From Faecalibacterium sp. CAG:1138 (GTDB lineage: Bacteria > Bacillota > Clostridia > Christensenellales > CAG-917), in contig HF988646.1 in NCBI GenBank assembly GCA_000434675.1, positions 12,763 to 76,762 on the forward strand: a DNA stretch of 64,000 nucleotides. Reading direction: 5' to 3'. Shown here one piece after another: positions 43,658 to 52,800 of this stretch. The translations under genes were made by a program, and so were the position numbers. The notes under the pieces are model-generated. The model saw only the letters and a program-made list of their open reading frames with translations. It was not told the DNA's origin and did no database searches. Numbering within the stretch: position 1 is the first letter of the stretch; each line of letters begins with the position of its first letter.

Positions 43658-44434
43658 TTGTTTAACGATTTAGATTTCAAAAAAATATTTCCTCTAATGA
43701 CTTTTGAAAGCGGCGAAGAAGAAACGTGCAGAAAGTATATGGAAACGAGAGGAATATATCTTTATAAGCAAGTTTATGATGCGTTAGCTACTTGGATGCC
43801 TAATGTTAAAGAAATCAAATATAAACAATTTTCAAATTTGATTCGATACGATAAGGGAATAAGGGATAAACTATATATTTATCTTGCTGCGGCGGAAGAA
43901 TATCTGCGCAATATTATATTTGAAGAATTAGAAATAGATAATCGTCCCCAAGACAGTACTAAAATTAAACTTAATATTAGTGATTTAAGGACAAGAACTG
44001 TAGAGGAGCGAAATGAAGAATCGAATTTATATTATTACTCTTACGCAAAGAATTTTGATTTTGGACTGATTGAGAAAGTCTTTCAAAAGTTCAAACTTGC
44101 CGAAAAGTATGGCTTGATTCAATCGGATATTAAAGAAGTTCGGAAATTATTGAGAAACAAAGTAATGCATCATAGCATGTTACTGTTATCTTGTTTTACG
44201 GATCGACAAGACATAGAAAAAGAAATAAAAACACTTGAAAAAGGCGTAGAAGCGTTGTATAGATTATTGCCAACATTAGAGCTTCGTGAAGGTTCGTCAG
44301 TTGATGGTCGCATTAGCGGCGGTTTAACGCAGGCAATTAACAAAAGCAATTATCCTGATGGAGATATTATGAAAAAGCCGTATGATAACATAATTTGTTT
44401 ACACAAGTTCAAAGACGGGAGATTTATATTATAA
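43658..44434 (+). CDS. Abi-like HEPN-domain protein (putative toxin)
   Basis: 258 residues, AT-rich codon use unlike the flanking core. The all-helical layout, LIRYDKGIRDKLYIYLAAAEEYLRNII (split: RYDKGIRDKL, AAAEEYLRNI) and VRKLLRNKVMHH match Abi_2/AbiD-F proteins. RNKVMHH near residue 167 fits the HEPN RNase signature R-x4-6-H. It starts at TTG with AGAGGT upstream and its TAA overlaps the next ATG. I infer an RNase toxin or abortive-infection effector paired with the nucleotidyltransferase; activity is not shown. Confidence 0.68.
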   Translation: MFNDLDFKKIFPLMTFESGEEETCRKYMETRGIYLYKQVYDALATWMPNVKEIKYKQFSNLIRYDKGIRDKLYIYLAAAEEYLRNIIFEELEIDNRPQDSTKIKLNISDLRTRTVEERNEESNLYYYSYAKNFDFGLIEKVFQKFKLAEKYGLIQSDIKEVRKLLRNKVMHHSMLLLSCFTDRQDIEKEIKTLEKGVEALYRLLPTLELREGSSVDGRISGGLTQAINKSNYPDGDIMKKPYDNIICLHKFKDGRFIL

Positions 44435-45093
44435 TGGAATATTTACATAGGAAAGACAAAAAGAAAACTTCAGCGCGAGAAGATTTTGAGAAAAGATTAT
44501 TGCCGAAAGTGAGAGAATATTTGCGGAAAGATTTCGGTAAAAAGAAATGGGTGTTTAATGAATCCCTTGTCGGTAGTACAAAACGCAATTTAGTCTTGGT
44601 TGGGAACGAAGGCTTTGATATGGATTACCAATTACGGTTCGATTGTATTCCAGATAAATACTTAAAAGATGCCAAAGCTATGAAAGAATTGTTTCGAAAT
44701 TATTTAAATAAAGCAAAGAAAGAACTCGGAATAGCCTTGACAGATTGCGAAGATTCTACACATGTGCTTACGATGAAGAAAATAGTTAATACAAAAGTTG
44801 ATTATTCGTATGATATAGCAATTTTACGATTAAATGAATGCGGACAATATGTAATTTTGAAGAATGAAAAGCAAGGCAGACAAGATGATTATCATTATGT
44901 ACCGTTACCTGATTGTGGAGATTTTAACGAACGGTATAAAAAAGTGAAAACTCAAGAAGCGTGGGCGTTGTTACGTGATAAATATAAAGTTAAAAAAGGA
45001 AAATATCAATACACAAATCAAGATGATAGACCTGCTTCATTTTCATTACTGGGACAGGCGGTAAATGAAGTTATACAGAAATTAGAACTGTGA
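44434..45093 (+). CDS. Nucleotidyltransferase-fold protein paired with HEPN gene
   Basis: 219 residues, start chosen at the ATG in TAATG. The polymerase-beta-type catalytic pattern is visible: LVGSTKRN (GS motif) followed by GFDMDYQLRFD (DxD) and a third acidic strand VDYSYDIAILR. This is the active-site set of MNT-type and CD-NTase enzymes; at 219 residues it is closer to MNT antitoxin/AbiEii-like enzymes than to full CBASS cyclases. Likely it modifies or restrains the HEPN partner, as MntA does to HepT, but signalling-nucleotide synthesis is possible. Confidence 0.65.
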   Translation: MEYLHRKDKKKTSAREDFEKRLLPKVREYLRKDFGKKKWVFNESLVGSTKRNLVLVGNEGFDMDYQLRFDCIPDKYLKDAKAMKELFRNYLNKAKKELGIALTDCEDSTHVLTMKKIVNTKVDYSYDIAILRLNECGQYVILKNEKQGRQDDYHYVPLPDCGDFNERYKKVKTQEAWALLRDKYKVKKGKYQYTNQDDRPASFSLLGQAVNEVIQKLEL

Positions 45094-45184
45094 GAAGTTA
45101 AACAAAGGAGATTATCGTGCAAAAATCCTTTTTGTGCAATCGTTAAAGGCTTGCGACTTTTCAAAGCGAGTGAAGAACAAATCC

Positions 45185-46840
45185 CTACGGCGATGAGCGA
45201 AGAAACGACAAAAAGGGTAAACTGCCATAAAAACGGCAATTTACCCCTGTTTTGCATAGAAAAAGACACACGCGTCGGAGTTTTATACGCTCCTTTTGCG
45301 TGTGTCTTGATGGTGCCGTGTGGCATAATTTGTACGAACCTGTGTTAGAAGAAATAGCGGTTTTATCCGCCGTTTCTATTTCGCTTTCCGTTTTTGTGAC
45401 GTGTTCTTTTGTTAATTTCAAGTGTTCGGGGCAGTCTGTAAAGTTGTATGTAATCACTATCTCATCGTCATAAAGTATTACTTCCCGTATAAACGCATTA
45501 ACAATTAGTTTCCGCACTTTTATATCGTCCGTGTTATCAAACACAAATTTACTCAAATACATTTCTATATCGTCCGCAGTTAAGTATGTGTAACTGCGGG
45601 CTTTTTCTTTAAGGATTTCCACGTCGTATTGCGATATTAGATTTTCAAGTTCGGTCAGACGGCTTTTCGTCGTTTCGGTGATTATGCCTTGCTCGATTGC
45701 CTTTACGATATTATTCTGTGCCTTTACCGCCTCGGCGCGTTTCTTTTCAATAAATTTCAAAGCCGTGTTGTCTGCGGTTTCTTTTTTATGTACGTTGTAT
45801 ATGCTTTGCGCAATCTTCTTGATATTGTTCACGCTCGATAACATTTGAGTCGTTGCGTTTATCACCGTATCTTCGATAAACTGTTTTTGCACTCTGCCCA
45901 TATTACATTTAGCACGCTTGCGACGTTTTGAAAGGCAAATATAGTAGTAATGAATTGCACCCGTATGAGAAGTTCCGCTTTCACCGCCCATTCTGTGCTT
46001 ACAATCTCCGCATATAAGTTTTCCCGAAAGGATATAGTCGAAAATCTCTTTTTTACGGCTCGGCGCAAGTTTGTTTTCTTCGTTTATTGCATTTACCTTG
46101 TTCCAAAGTTCGTCGGATATAATCCTCGGAAAGATGTTATCGTATGATTCCCCTTGGTGTTCGACAACGCCGGTATATCTCTTGTTGTGCAGAATGAAAT
46201 ACAAGTATTTGTGGTCTACGAGTTTTCCGTTCTTTCTGCGACAACCGCATTCCTTGAATTTATCCGCAATGGCAACTGCTTTGTAGCCCTGCGAATACAT
46301 CAAAAACGCATCTTCCACGATTTTGCTTTCGTATTCGTTCACAACGTATTTTTTGTCAACGACGTCATAGCCGAAAATGTCTTGTCCACCCGTGGCTTTG
46401 CCTTTGCGCCAACTCTCTTTCAGTCCGCGATTGACTTTTTGCGTAAGTTCTTCCGAAAAGTATTGATTAAAACCTTCCAAAACGGTTTCCATCATACGAC
46501 CTTCGGGGCTGTCCGTAAGGTTTTCCATTGCAGAGAGAATTGTTACGCCGTTATCTCGGAGCGTCTTCTTGTGTATTATCGATTCAAACTTGTTACGAGA
46601 AAATCGATCAAGTTTGTAAACGATAAGGTACTGCCACTCTTTGCGGCTGCTGTCTTTCAGCATTTTTTGAAATGCGACACGGTTGTCGTTCGTTCCCGTC
46701 ATAGCGCGGTCGATATAGGTATCGACTATGAGTATATCGTTGTTTTGAGCATACTCTCGACACACACGAAGTTGTCCTTCAATAGATTGTTCGGTTTGGC
46801 TATCGCTAGAATAACGGGCATAAATAATTGCTTTTTTCAT
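45185..46840 (-). CDS. Large serine recombinase (site-specific integrase)
   Basis: 551 residues. Resolvase catalytic domain AIIYARYSSDSQTEQSIEGQ (Ser nucleophile in YSSDS), DTYIDRAMTGTNDNR, and LIVYKLDRFSRN; then the recombinase DNA-binding domain and a zinc ribbon (CGDCKHRMGG ... YYICLSKRRKRAKC) and a coiled-coil (FIEKKRAEAVKAQNNIVKAI). AAGGAG precedes the ATG. The last ~50 residues over the hairpins may be read-through rather than protein. It is the kind that moves Tn4451-type elements or phages, with no reductive accessory gene. Confidence 0.92.
   Translation of the reverse strand: MKKAIIYARYSSDSQTEQSIEGQLRVCREYAQNNDILIVDTYIDRAMTGTNDNRVAFQKMLKDSSRKEWQYLIVYKLDRFSRNKFESIIHKKTLRDNGVTILSAMENLTDSPEGRMMETVLEGFNQYFSEELTQKVNRGLKESWRKGKATGGQDIFGYDVVDKKYVVNEYESKIVEDAFLMYSQGYKAVAIADKFKECGCRRKNGKLVDHKYLYFILHNKRYTGVVEHQGESYDNIFPRIISDELWNKVNAINEENKLAPSRKKEIFDYILSGKLICGDCKHRMGGESGTSHTGAIHYYYICLSKRRKRAKCNMGRVQKQFIEDTVINATTQMLSSVNNIKKIAQSIYNVHKKETADNTALKFIEKKRAEAVKAQNNIVKAIEQGIITETTKSRLTELENLISQYDVEILKEKARSYTYLTADDIEMYLSKFVFDNTDDIKVRKLIVNAFIREVILYDDEIVITYNFTDCPEHLKLTKEHVTKTESEIETADKTAISSNTGSYKLCHTAPSRHTQKERIKLRRVCLFLCKTGVNCRFYGSLPFLSFLRSSP
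45216..45312. repeat. Two adjacent hairpins at the 3' end of the serine recombinase gene
   Basis: GGGTAAACTGCC near 45216 pairs with GGCAATTTACCC, and GACACACGC near 45266 pairs with GCGTGTGTC about 25 bases later around an inner GGAG/CTCC. They lie within the last 50 codons of the recombinase reading frame, which look untypical (basic, Cys-rich), so the true element boundary or a terminator may be here. Confidence 0.45.
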
Positions 46841-47216
46841 TTTGGTTATTAACTCCTTTTAATTTTTTTGTCTTTCGACGGAAACCGAACAATCCGATTT
46901 TGGCGAACACAGCAAGGAAACAGTAAAAAATATAGGGAAATTTTTTGTGTCTTTATAGTTCTCACTATATTTTTTACCCTTGCGGTGGCTCGATTTGTGT
47001 TTGCATACATAAAAGTTTTCAGACCGAAATCGGATAGGCTTTCCGCGAGAAAGAAAAAACGTCTTGTTTCTTCCTTGTCCACAAGACTACAAGCCAAAGT
47101 CGCAAGTTTTTTGCGAGTTCGACTGAAATTTTCCAAAAAAATGAAAAAAATTATTCAAAGTCGCAAGAAAGTTGCGAGTTTGACCGCTATCCTTTGGGCA
47201 AAAAGGAGAAACGGCT
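46841..47216. other. Gene-poor stretch between recombinase and small gene
   Basis: 376 bases without a convincing gene. A frame of 121 codons on the plus strand has no ribosome-binding site and ends in repeat sequence, so I reject it. The stretch contains two of three TCGCAA hairpin repeats near its right end and the leader of the small gene at 47217. Confidence 0.5.
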
Positions 47217-47405
47217 ATGAACAAGCAATATAAAATAACCACAATCGGCACTCCGAACATTGAAAAGATGTCAACGGCGGAACAAAAATCGTTTTACAGC
47301 ACTCTACTGTCTTTAATGACGGAATACTTCCGCAATGATGCCGAAGCAAAAAGCACAAACGCCCCCGACTGCTCCGAAAATGCAAACGACATAAACTCGG
47401 GGTAA
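47217..47405 (+). CDS. Small protein upstream of the integrase
   Basis: 62 residues: MNKQYKITTIGTPNIEKMS and a short amphipathic helix SFYSTLLSLMTEYFRN, with an Asn/Asp/Ser-rich tail. AAAGGAG lies nine bases before the ATG, so it is likely translated. Position suggests an excisionase-like or regulatory accessory to the integrase, but no winged-helix excisionase motif is recognisable. Confidence 0.5.
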   Translation: MNKQYKITTIGTPNIEKMSTAEQKSFYSTLLSLMTEYFRNDAEAKSTNAPDCSENANDINSG

Positions 47406-47406
47406 A

Positions 47407-47582
47407 ATGAAAGTCCACGCACGGCGGAGAAAAAGGCGAAAGATCGCCAAGCGGGTTAGCGGCGACTTCGCCTTCCGCCCGTGCTTTCATTGTCCGATTT
47501 AGGTTTGTTTGTTCGGACAGAGGCGTGGCTTGTCTTCGGCGAGGCGCAGCCGAGCCGACTTGTATCAAGACAAACCACGCCT
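47407..47582 (+). ncRNA. Highly structured non-coding stretch (three consecutive long hairpins)
   Basis: Hairpin 1: ATGAAAG + CACGG-CGGA at 47407-47428 pairs with TCCGCCCGTGCTTTCAT at 47473-47490, enclosing AGGCGAA/TTCGCCT and TCGCC/GGCGA stems. Hairpin 2: TGTCCGA / TCGGACA at 47490-47519. Hairpin 3: AGGCGTGGCTTGTCTT at 47521-47536 pairs with AAGACAAACCACGCCT at 47567-47582, one mismatch that is a G-U pair as RNA. The nested, bulged form looks like a folded RNA or single-stranded-DNA recombination substrate, not a simple terminator. Family unknown. Confidence 0.55.
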
Positions 47583-47656
47583 AATTGCCAACGTCGCAAA
47601 AACCTTGCGAGTTTGAAAATTTGAAAAATCAATTAAAAATCATAGGAGAATAAAAA

Positions 47657-48583
47657 ATGAAATATATAGAATGGCTGAATATTTGGCTTAACAATTACAT
47701 AAAGCCAAGCGCAAAAGGACGCACATACATTCGTTATGAGCAACTAATACGAACCCACATTGCCCCGAAAATCGGTGGTAACGACATAAACGACCTTACG
47801 CCTATCGTTTTGCAATCGTTTGTTACGGAATTATTGAATAGCGGTAATCTGAAAACCGGCAAAGAGTTATCGGCAAACTTTGTAAATATGGTCATATCTG
47901 TTATTCAGAACTCATTGAAAACGGCGCATTTAGTAGGTATCGCAAACGAATATGTGGCAAACAAAATAAAACGCCCCAAGACAAAGGAAAAGCAAGTCGA
48001 ATGTTTTTCCTGCCAGGAGCAGAAGAAAATTGAAAATTATGTATTGAATAATGGCAAAGATAAATTATTCGGTGTTGTTTTATGCCTTTACACGGGTTTA
48101 CGCATCGGCGAACTGCTCGCTTTAACGTGGGGCGATATTGATTTCGGCAATGGTTTGCTTTTCGTTTCAAAAACGTGCCACGACGGAAACGACGGTATAA
48201 ATCATATCCGCATCATCGACAGCCCGAAAACCGTTCATTCCCGCAGGGTAATACCGTTGCCGAAACAAATATTGTCCTTGCTTAAAGGCGTAAAAAAGCG
48301 TTCCAAATGCGAATATATCATAGCCGATAGCGATAAGCCCGTGTTCGTGCGCTCGTATCAACGAACTTTTGAACTACTATTGAAAAAACTAAACATTCCA
48401 CATAAAGGCTTTCACTCCTTACGCCATACGTTCGCTACCCGTGCAATGGAATGTGGAATGGACGTTAAAACTCTTTCGGAACTGTTAGGACATAAAAATG
48501 CAACGATTACGCTTAACCGATATGCTCATTCCTTGCTTGAACACAAGGTAGATATGATGAATAGATTAGGAAAGTTGTTATAA
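47657..48583 (+). CDS. Tyrosine recombinase/integrase
   Basis: 308 residues. N-terminal SAM-like core-binding domain (WLNIWLNNYIKPSAKGRTYIRY is its start), then the catalytic domain: Arg in LYTGLRIGELLAL, His-x-x-Arg in HSLRHTFATRAME, and Tyr nucleophile in TLNRYAHSLLEHK. AGGAG-type site precedes the ATG. It is shorter than Tn916 Int (about 400) as it lacks an arm-binding domain of normal size. It ends 10 bases before the left copy of the shared regulatory module. Confidence 0.94.
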   Translation: MKYIEWLNIWLNNYIKPSAKGRTYIRYEQLIRTHIAPKIGGNDINDLTPIVLQSFVTELLNSGNLKTGKELSANFVNMVISVIQNSLKTAHLVGIANEYVANKIKRPKTKEKQVECFSCQEQKKIENYVLNNGKDKLFGVVLCLYTGLRIGELLALTWGDIDFGNGLLFVSKTCHDGNDGINHIRIIDSPKTVHSRRVIPLPKQILSLLKGVKKRSKCEYIIADSDKPVFVRSYQRTFELLLKKLNIPHKGFHSLRHTFATRAMECGMDVKTLSELLGHKNATITLNRYAHSLLEHKVDMMNRLGKLL

Positions 48584-48592
48584 ATCATAAAC

Positions 48593-48633
48593 AAAAAGTG
48601 TGCATCAAACAAAATAATTGATGCACACTTTTT
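48593..48633. terminator. Perfect 16-bp palindrome after the integrase gene
   Basis: AAAAAGTGTGCATCAA at 48593-48608 and its exact reverse complement at 48618-48633, spacer ACAAAATAA. The flanking A and T runs allow it to terminate transcripts in either direction. Its core GTGCATCAA-N9-TTGATGCAC recurs near the mod gene at 62482-62508, so it may also be a protein-binding site. Confidence 0.7.
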
Positions 48634-48790
48634 AATTATTATAGCAAATTTTTCTGCAAAAATCAAGGCGTATTGACTGCTTGTGCATGAATTGTTGTGA
48701 TATTGCCGTTTTTTTTGATGCACGTTCAAGCCAAATGCGTACACGGAATATTTTGATTGATGCACTATCAGTGGCTGAAAAGTGCATCAA
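48600..48790 (+). promoter_or_regulatory. Left copy of the TTGATGCAC regulatory module, upstream of the split RM operon
   Basis: Contains GTGCATCAA-N9-TTGATGCAC (48600-48626), a lone TTGATGCAC (48715-48723) and TTGATGCAC-N16-GTGCATCAA (48757-48790). On the minus strand a promoter TTGATT (48666-48661), 17-bp spacer, TATAAT (48643-48638) faces away from the RM genes into the palindrome. The first ~74 bases match the right module near 62.5 kb, inverted, at about 63 of 74 positions by hand alignment. Confidence 0.7.
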
Positions 48791-48884
48791 AAACAATGCG
48801 GCATTTAGTTTTTTATTTTAATTGCCTTCTATGTTTTATCGCTTAAACAGCCATGCTTTACTACTTTTGGCAAAGGATGAAGCA

Positions 48885-49883
48885 ATGAAGGTAGACTTCT
48901 CGAAGATAGAAATAAATTCCAAATATATCTATGCGTTGGATTCTCGGGTACTGAAAATTCTTCTCAAAGATAAAACGACCAAGAAAAATATCATTTGGGC
49001 TACCGATGAATATTCAAATTTCGGTATTGGATATTCTGCTGATGACGAAATTTATCCTACAGATATCGAAGGTATCACATCAATTATTACTCCGCGAGTG
49101 GCAAAAAGCAAAGAATCTCAAACGACGCGTATCCGCGGTATGGCAGAAGTTTTTACTCCGTCTTGGGTTTGCAATAAGCAAAACAACCTAATCGATTGCG
49201 CATGGTTCGGCAGAAACGACGTATTCAATGCAGAAATAGCAAACGGATGGCAAACGATTGACGCGAAAATCGACTTCCCCGATGCAAAAGGCAAATCGTG
49301 GCAGGATTACGTTAAGGCAAATCGCCTTGAAATTTCTTGCGGCGAAGCCCCTTATCTTACAAGCCGATACGACGCCGTTTCCGGCGAGATGATTCCCGTA
49401 AAAAACAGAATCGGATTTTTAGACAGAAAGTTGCGTGTTGTGTCCGAAAACGCAGACTCCGAAAAGGAATGGTATTCATGGGCAAAAAAGGCTGTTCAGA
49501 GCGTTTACGGGTACGATTTGCAGGGCGACAACGTTTTGCTTGCCAGAGAAAATTTATTATTTACGTTTATCGAGCATTACGAAGATAAGTTTGACGTTCC
49601 CCCGATACCGGAATACTTAATCGAAATCGCAAAGATTTTGGCTTGGAACATTTTTCAGATGGACGGTATCAAATTTGTTGTTCCGGGCAGTTGCCGAAAT
49701 AAAACCGTTAAAACCGAAACGCTGTTCGGCGTTGAAACCACTGAAGAACGGTGTATCGGCTGCCGAACGAACGATAACGGAAAGCACAACGGCATTTATT
49801 GCAGAACTTACGATTGGGCTGCAAACGAATCCGTAGAGTTTTATTCGAGTTTTATAAGGGGGAAGCAAAATGGCAAAGTATGA
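48885..49883 (+). CDS. Restriction-modification small subunit: AdoMet-binding half of an adenine methyltransferase
   Basis: 332 residues. MKVDFSKIEI start is set by AAAGGAT six bases upstream; longer readings lack a site. EVFTPSWVCNKQNNLID near residue 88 is the motif X-like entry of N6-adenine methylases; RLEISCGEAPYLTSRYD near 150 fits AdoMet motif I; VYGYDLQGDNVLLAREN near 207 fits motif III. The catalytic NPPY motif is absent here but is present in the next protein. Its end overlaps that gene by 14 bases. Two Cys pairs near the C-terminus (GCRTNDNGKHNGIYC) may bind zinc. Confidence 0.78.
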   Translation: MKVDFSKIEINSKYIYALDSRVLKILLKDKTTKKNIIWATDEYSNFGIGYSADDEIYPTDIEGITSIITPRVAKSKESQTTRIRGMAEVFTPSWVCNKQNNLIDCAWFGRNDVFNAEIANGWQTIDAKIDFPDAKGKSWQDYVKANRLEISCGEAPYLTSRYDAVSGEMIPVKNRIGFLDRKLRVVSENADSEKEWYSWAKKAVQSVYGYDLQGDNVLLARENLLFTFIEHYEDKFDVPPIPEYLIEIAKILAWNIFQMDGIKFVVPGSCRNKTVKTETLFGVETTEERCIGCRTNDNGKHNGIYCRTYDWAANESVEFYSSFIRGKQNGKV

Positions 49884-52800
49884 CGTTGCAAGTTACAACT
49901 TGATCTACATATATGCTATCAACGATGAAACGCATAAAGGCTTGTTGAAAATCGGTCAGACTTCGTTTTCGTCCAAATACAGCATTGCACAGTTGCCACC
50001 GAATTGTTCTGCGCTGAACCAAAATGCACATGCACGAATACAGCAACAGACAAAAACCGCTCTTGTTTCATACGATTTGCTCTATACGGAACTTGCCACA
50101 AGAACAATCACCATGGCGGATGGTTCAAAACAAATTCAGTCTTTCCAAGACTATGACGTCCACGACGTGATTTTGCAGTCGGGCTACTCGGCTGTAAAAT
50201 TTGTTGAAAGCGGCAAGCAAAGCGAATGGTTCAAAATCGATTTATCGTCTGCAAAAGCCGCTATTTCGGCGGTAAAAGAAGGTAAAGCGGTTCTTCCCGA
50301 CGCAAAAACTTCCGTAGTCGTTGCACAAAAGCAAAAAATCACGCTCCGGAACGAACAGAAAGAAAACGTTGAAAAAACGATAGATATTTTCAAGCGTTAC
50401 GACACAATGCTATGGAACTGCAAAATGCGTTACGGCAAGACGGTTACCGCTTACGAACTTATCAAACGTCAGCATTATCAAAAAGTAATCGTCATTACTC
50501 ACCGCCCCGCAGTAGAGGACGGTTGGGGAACAGACCATGATTTGATGTTTGCAGGCACAAATCATCTTTTCATCGACAAAACAAATGGTTCTGTCGATTA
50601 CGACAGCGCAATAGATGCTGATAACGATTTCAAATTAAAACAAACGGTTCAATCTCAAACGCCGTTTGTCTATTTTGCATCTATTCAAGATTTGAGAGGT
50701 TCCAAACGAGTCGGTGGAAAATACAACAAAAACAATGCCGTTTTCGATATGGACTGGGATTTGCTTATCATTGACGAAGCCCATGAAGGAACGTCAACCG
50801 ATTTAGGCGATGCCGTTATAAAAACGTTACGAAAGCCAAACACAAAGGTATTGCTATTGTCTGGTACGCCGTACAACATAATGAGCGAGTTTGACGAAAA
50901 CAAGTACACGTGGACTTACGTCGACGAACAAAAAGCCAAGGCGGAATGGGAAGAAAATCATCCAAACGAGCGAAATCCTTACGAAGAACTCCCGAAGATG
51001 AACATTTTTACCTTCGACTTGTCCGAGCAAATGCCGACGTCCTATCGTTTCGTTACCGAAGATTCGGCATTCAATTTCCGTGAATTTTTCCGCACATGGA
51101 CGGGCGACGTAGAAAAAGATTTCAGAATTATTCCCGAAGGTAAATCCGTCGGCGATTTCGTATACGAAGATGACGTATACAACTTTTTGTCGCTCATTTC
51201 AAGCGATAGTCAAGACAGCAACTATCCGTTTTCGACGGAAGAATACAGAGATATGTTTGCGCACACATTCTGGATTGTTCCCGGTGTAAAAGAAGCAAAA
51301 GCATTAAGCGCATTGATTCAGCGTCATCCGAATTTCAAGGATTTTGAAGTTGTTAATATTGCGGGTGACGGCGACGAAGAAAAACCTTACAGCGAAGCAC
51401 TTGCCTTGGTTCGCAGTTCAATCAAATCATTTGCGAAAACAATCACGATTTCTTGCGGAAAACTCACAACCGGTGTTACCGTTCGAGAATGGTCTGCCGT
51501 AATGATGCTTTCGGGTTCGTCGTCAACTTCCGCATCGGGATATATGCAAGCCATTTTCCGTGTTCAATCTCCGGGATATATCAACGGCAGGCAAAAGAAA
51601 AACTGTTATGTTTTCGATTTTGCTCCAGATAGAACGCTCAAAGTCATTGCCGAAGTACACAGAGTTACCAACAAGGGCTTAAAAGACGACGAAAAGGCAA
51701 AGAAGGCTCTTGGCGAGTTTATCAATTTCTGCCCGATCATTTCCGTTGAAGGCACGGTTATGCGCTCTTACAACGTGGACGAAATGATGCGTCAAATCAA
51801 ACGCATATCCGTTGACGCGGCAATCAATAGCGGTTTTGACGACGATACGATTTATCTTTCCGATGCAGGAATGAAAATAAGCCAATTTGATCAGGACATC
51901 TTGCGCAAACTTGCCGACGTGGTAACACCTCAAAAGAAAGGCAAAAAACAAACTGACGTTGTAATTTCTGACAGCGGTATGACCGATGAACAGCATAAGT
52001 TGGCAGACAAAGCAAAGCGTAAGCCGAAAAAAGAGCTTACCGAAGAAGAAAAGGCTGCACTTGAACTTTATAAAAAGCAAAAAGAAGAACAAAAGAAAAT
52101 GTTCAATCTCTTGCGTGCTGTTTCGATACGTTTGCCGCTCTTGTTCTATGGTGCGGACGCCGACATTACCGAAATCATTCACCTGAAAGACTTCGTGCAA
52201 ATCGTCGACGACGAATCTTGGGGCGAATTTATGCCAAAAGGTTTACGCAAGGATCTGTTCCTCGACATTTTGAGGTATTACGATGAAGACGTTGTAATCG
52301 GCGCGGGACTTCGTATCAGAAAAATGGCAAAAGCCGCCGACGAATTGCCGCCTACTTACAGAGCAAAGCGTATTGTCGAAATAATGTCAAAATTCAAAAA
52401 TCCCGACAAGGAAACCGTCCTTACGCCTTGGCGCGTCGTCAATATGCACATGGGCAATACATTGGGCGGATACAACTTCTTTGACGAAGATTTTCAAAAG
52501 GAATTGGACGAACCGCGAGTAATAGACAACGGCGAAATCACTTCGGATATTTTCCTAAATACCGATGCGAAAGTGCTTGAAATGAACTCAAAGTCGGGCT
52601 TATATCCGCTTTATCTGGCGTACTCGTTCTATATGCTCAACGTTTCAGGCAAAGAAAAAGATTTGCCGCTCGAAACGATGCAAAAAATATGGTTCGACAC
52701 CTTGGACAAGCATATTTTCGTGCTTTGCAAAACAAAAATGGCTCGTATGATTACCATTCGTACACTTGCGGGCTATTCAAATAAAACTGTTCATGCGATA

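Larger units (their letters stand above)
47100..47616 (+). repeat. Three dispersed copies of a TCGCAA...TTGCGAGTTTGA hairpin repeat
   Basis: Copies at 47100-47123, 47161-47184 and 47594-47616. Each is TCGCAA, a 4-5 base loop region, TTGCGA, then GTTCGAC or GTTTGA. Copies 1 and 2 share the preceding AAAG. They straddle the small gene and the structured stretch and all point toward the tyrosine integrase, so integrase arm-type sites, excisionase sites or operators are all possible. Confidence 0.75.

Noticed and set aside
45216..45340. Last ~50 residues of the serine recombinase as a functional domain
   Set aside because: The sequence is Cys/Arg-rich, unlike recombinase C-termini, and is dictated by two DNA hairpins; I kept the open frame but doubt this part.
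46868..47233. Possible 121-residue protein between recombinase and integrase
   Set aside because: No ribosome-binding site, biased basic composition, and its second half runs through the TCGCAA hairpin repeats.
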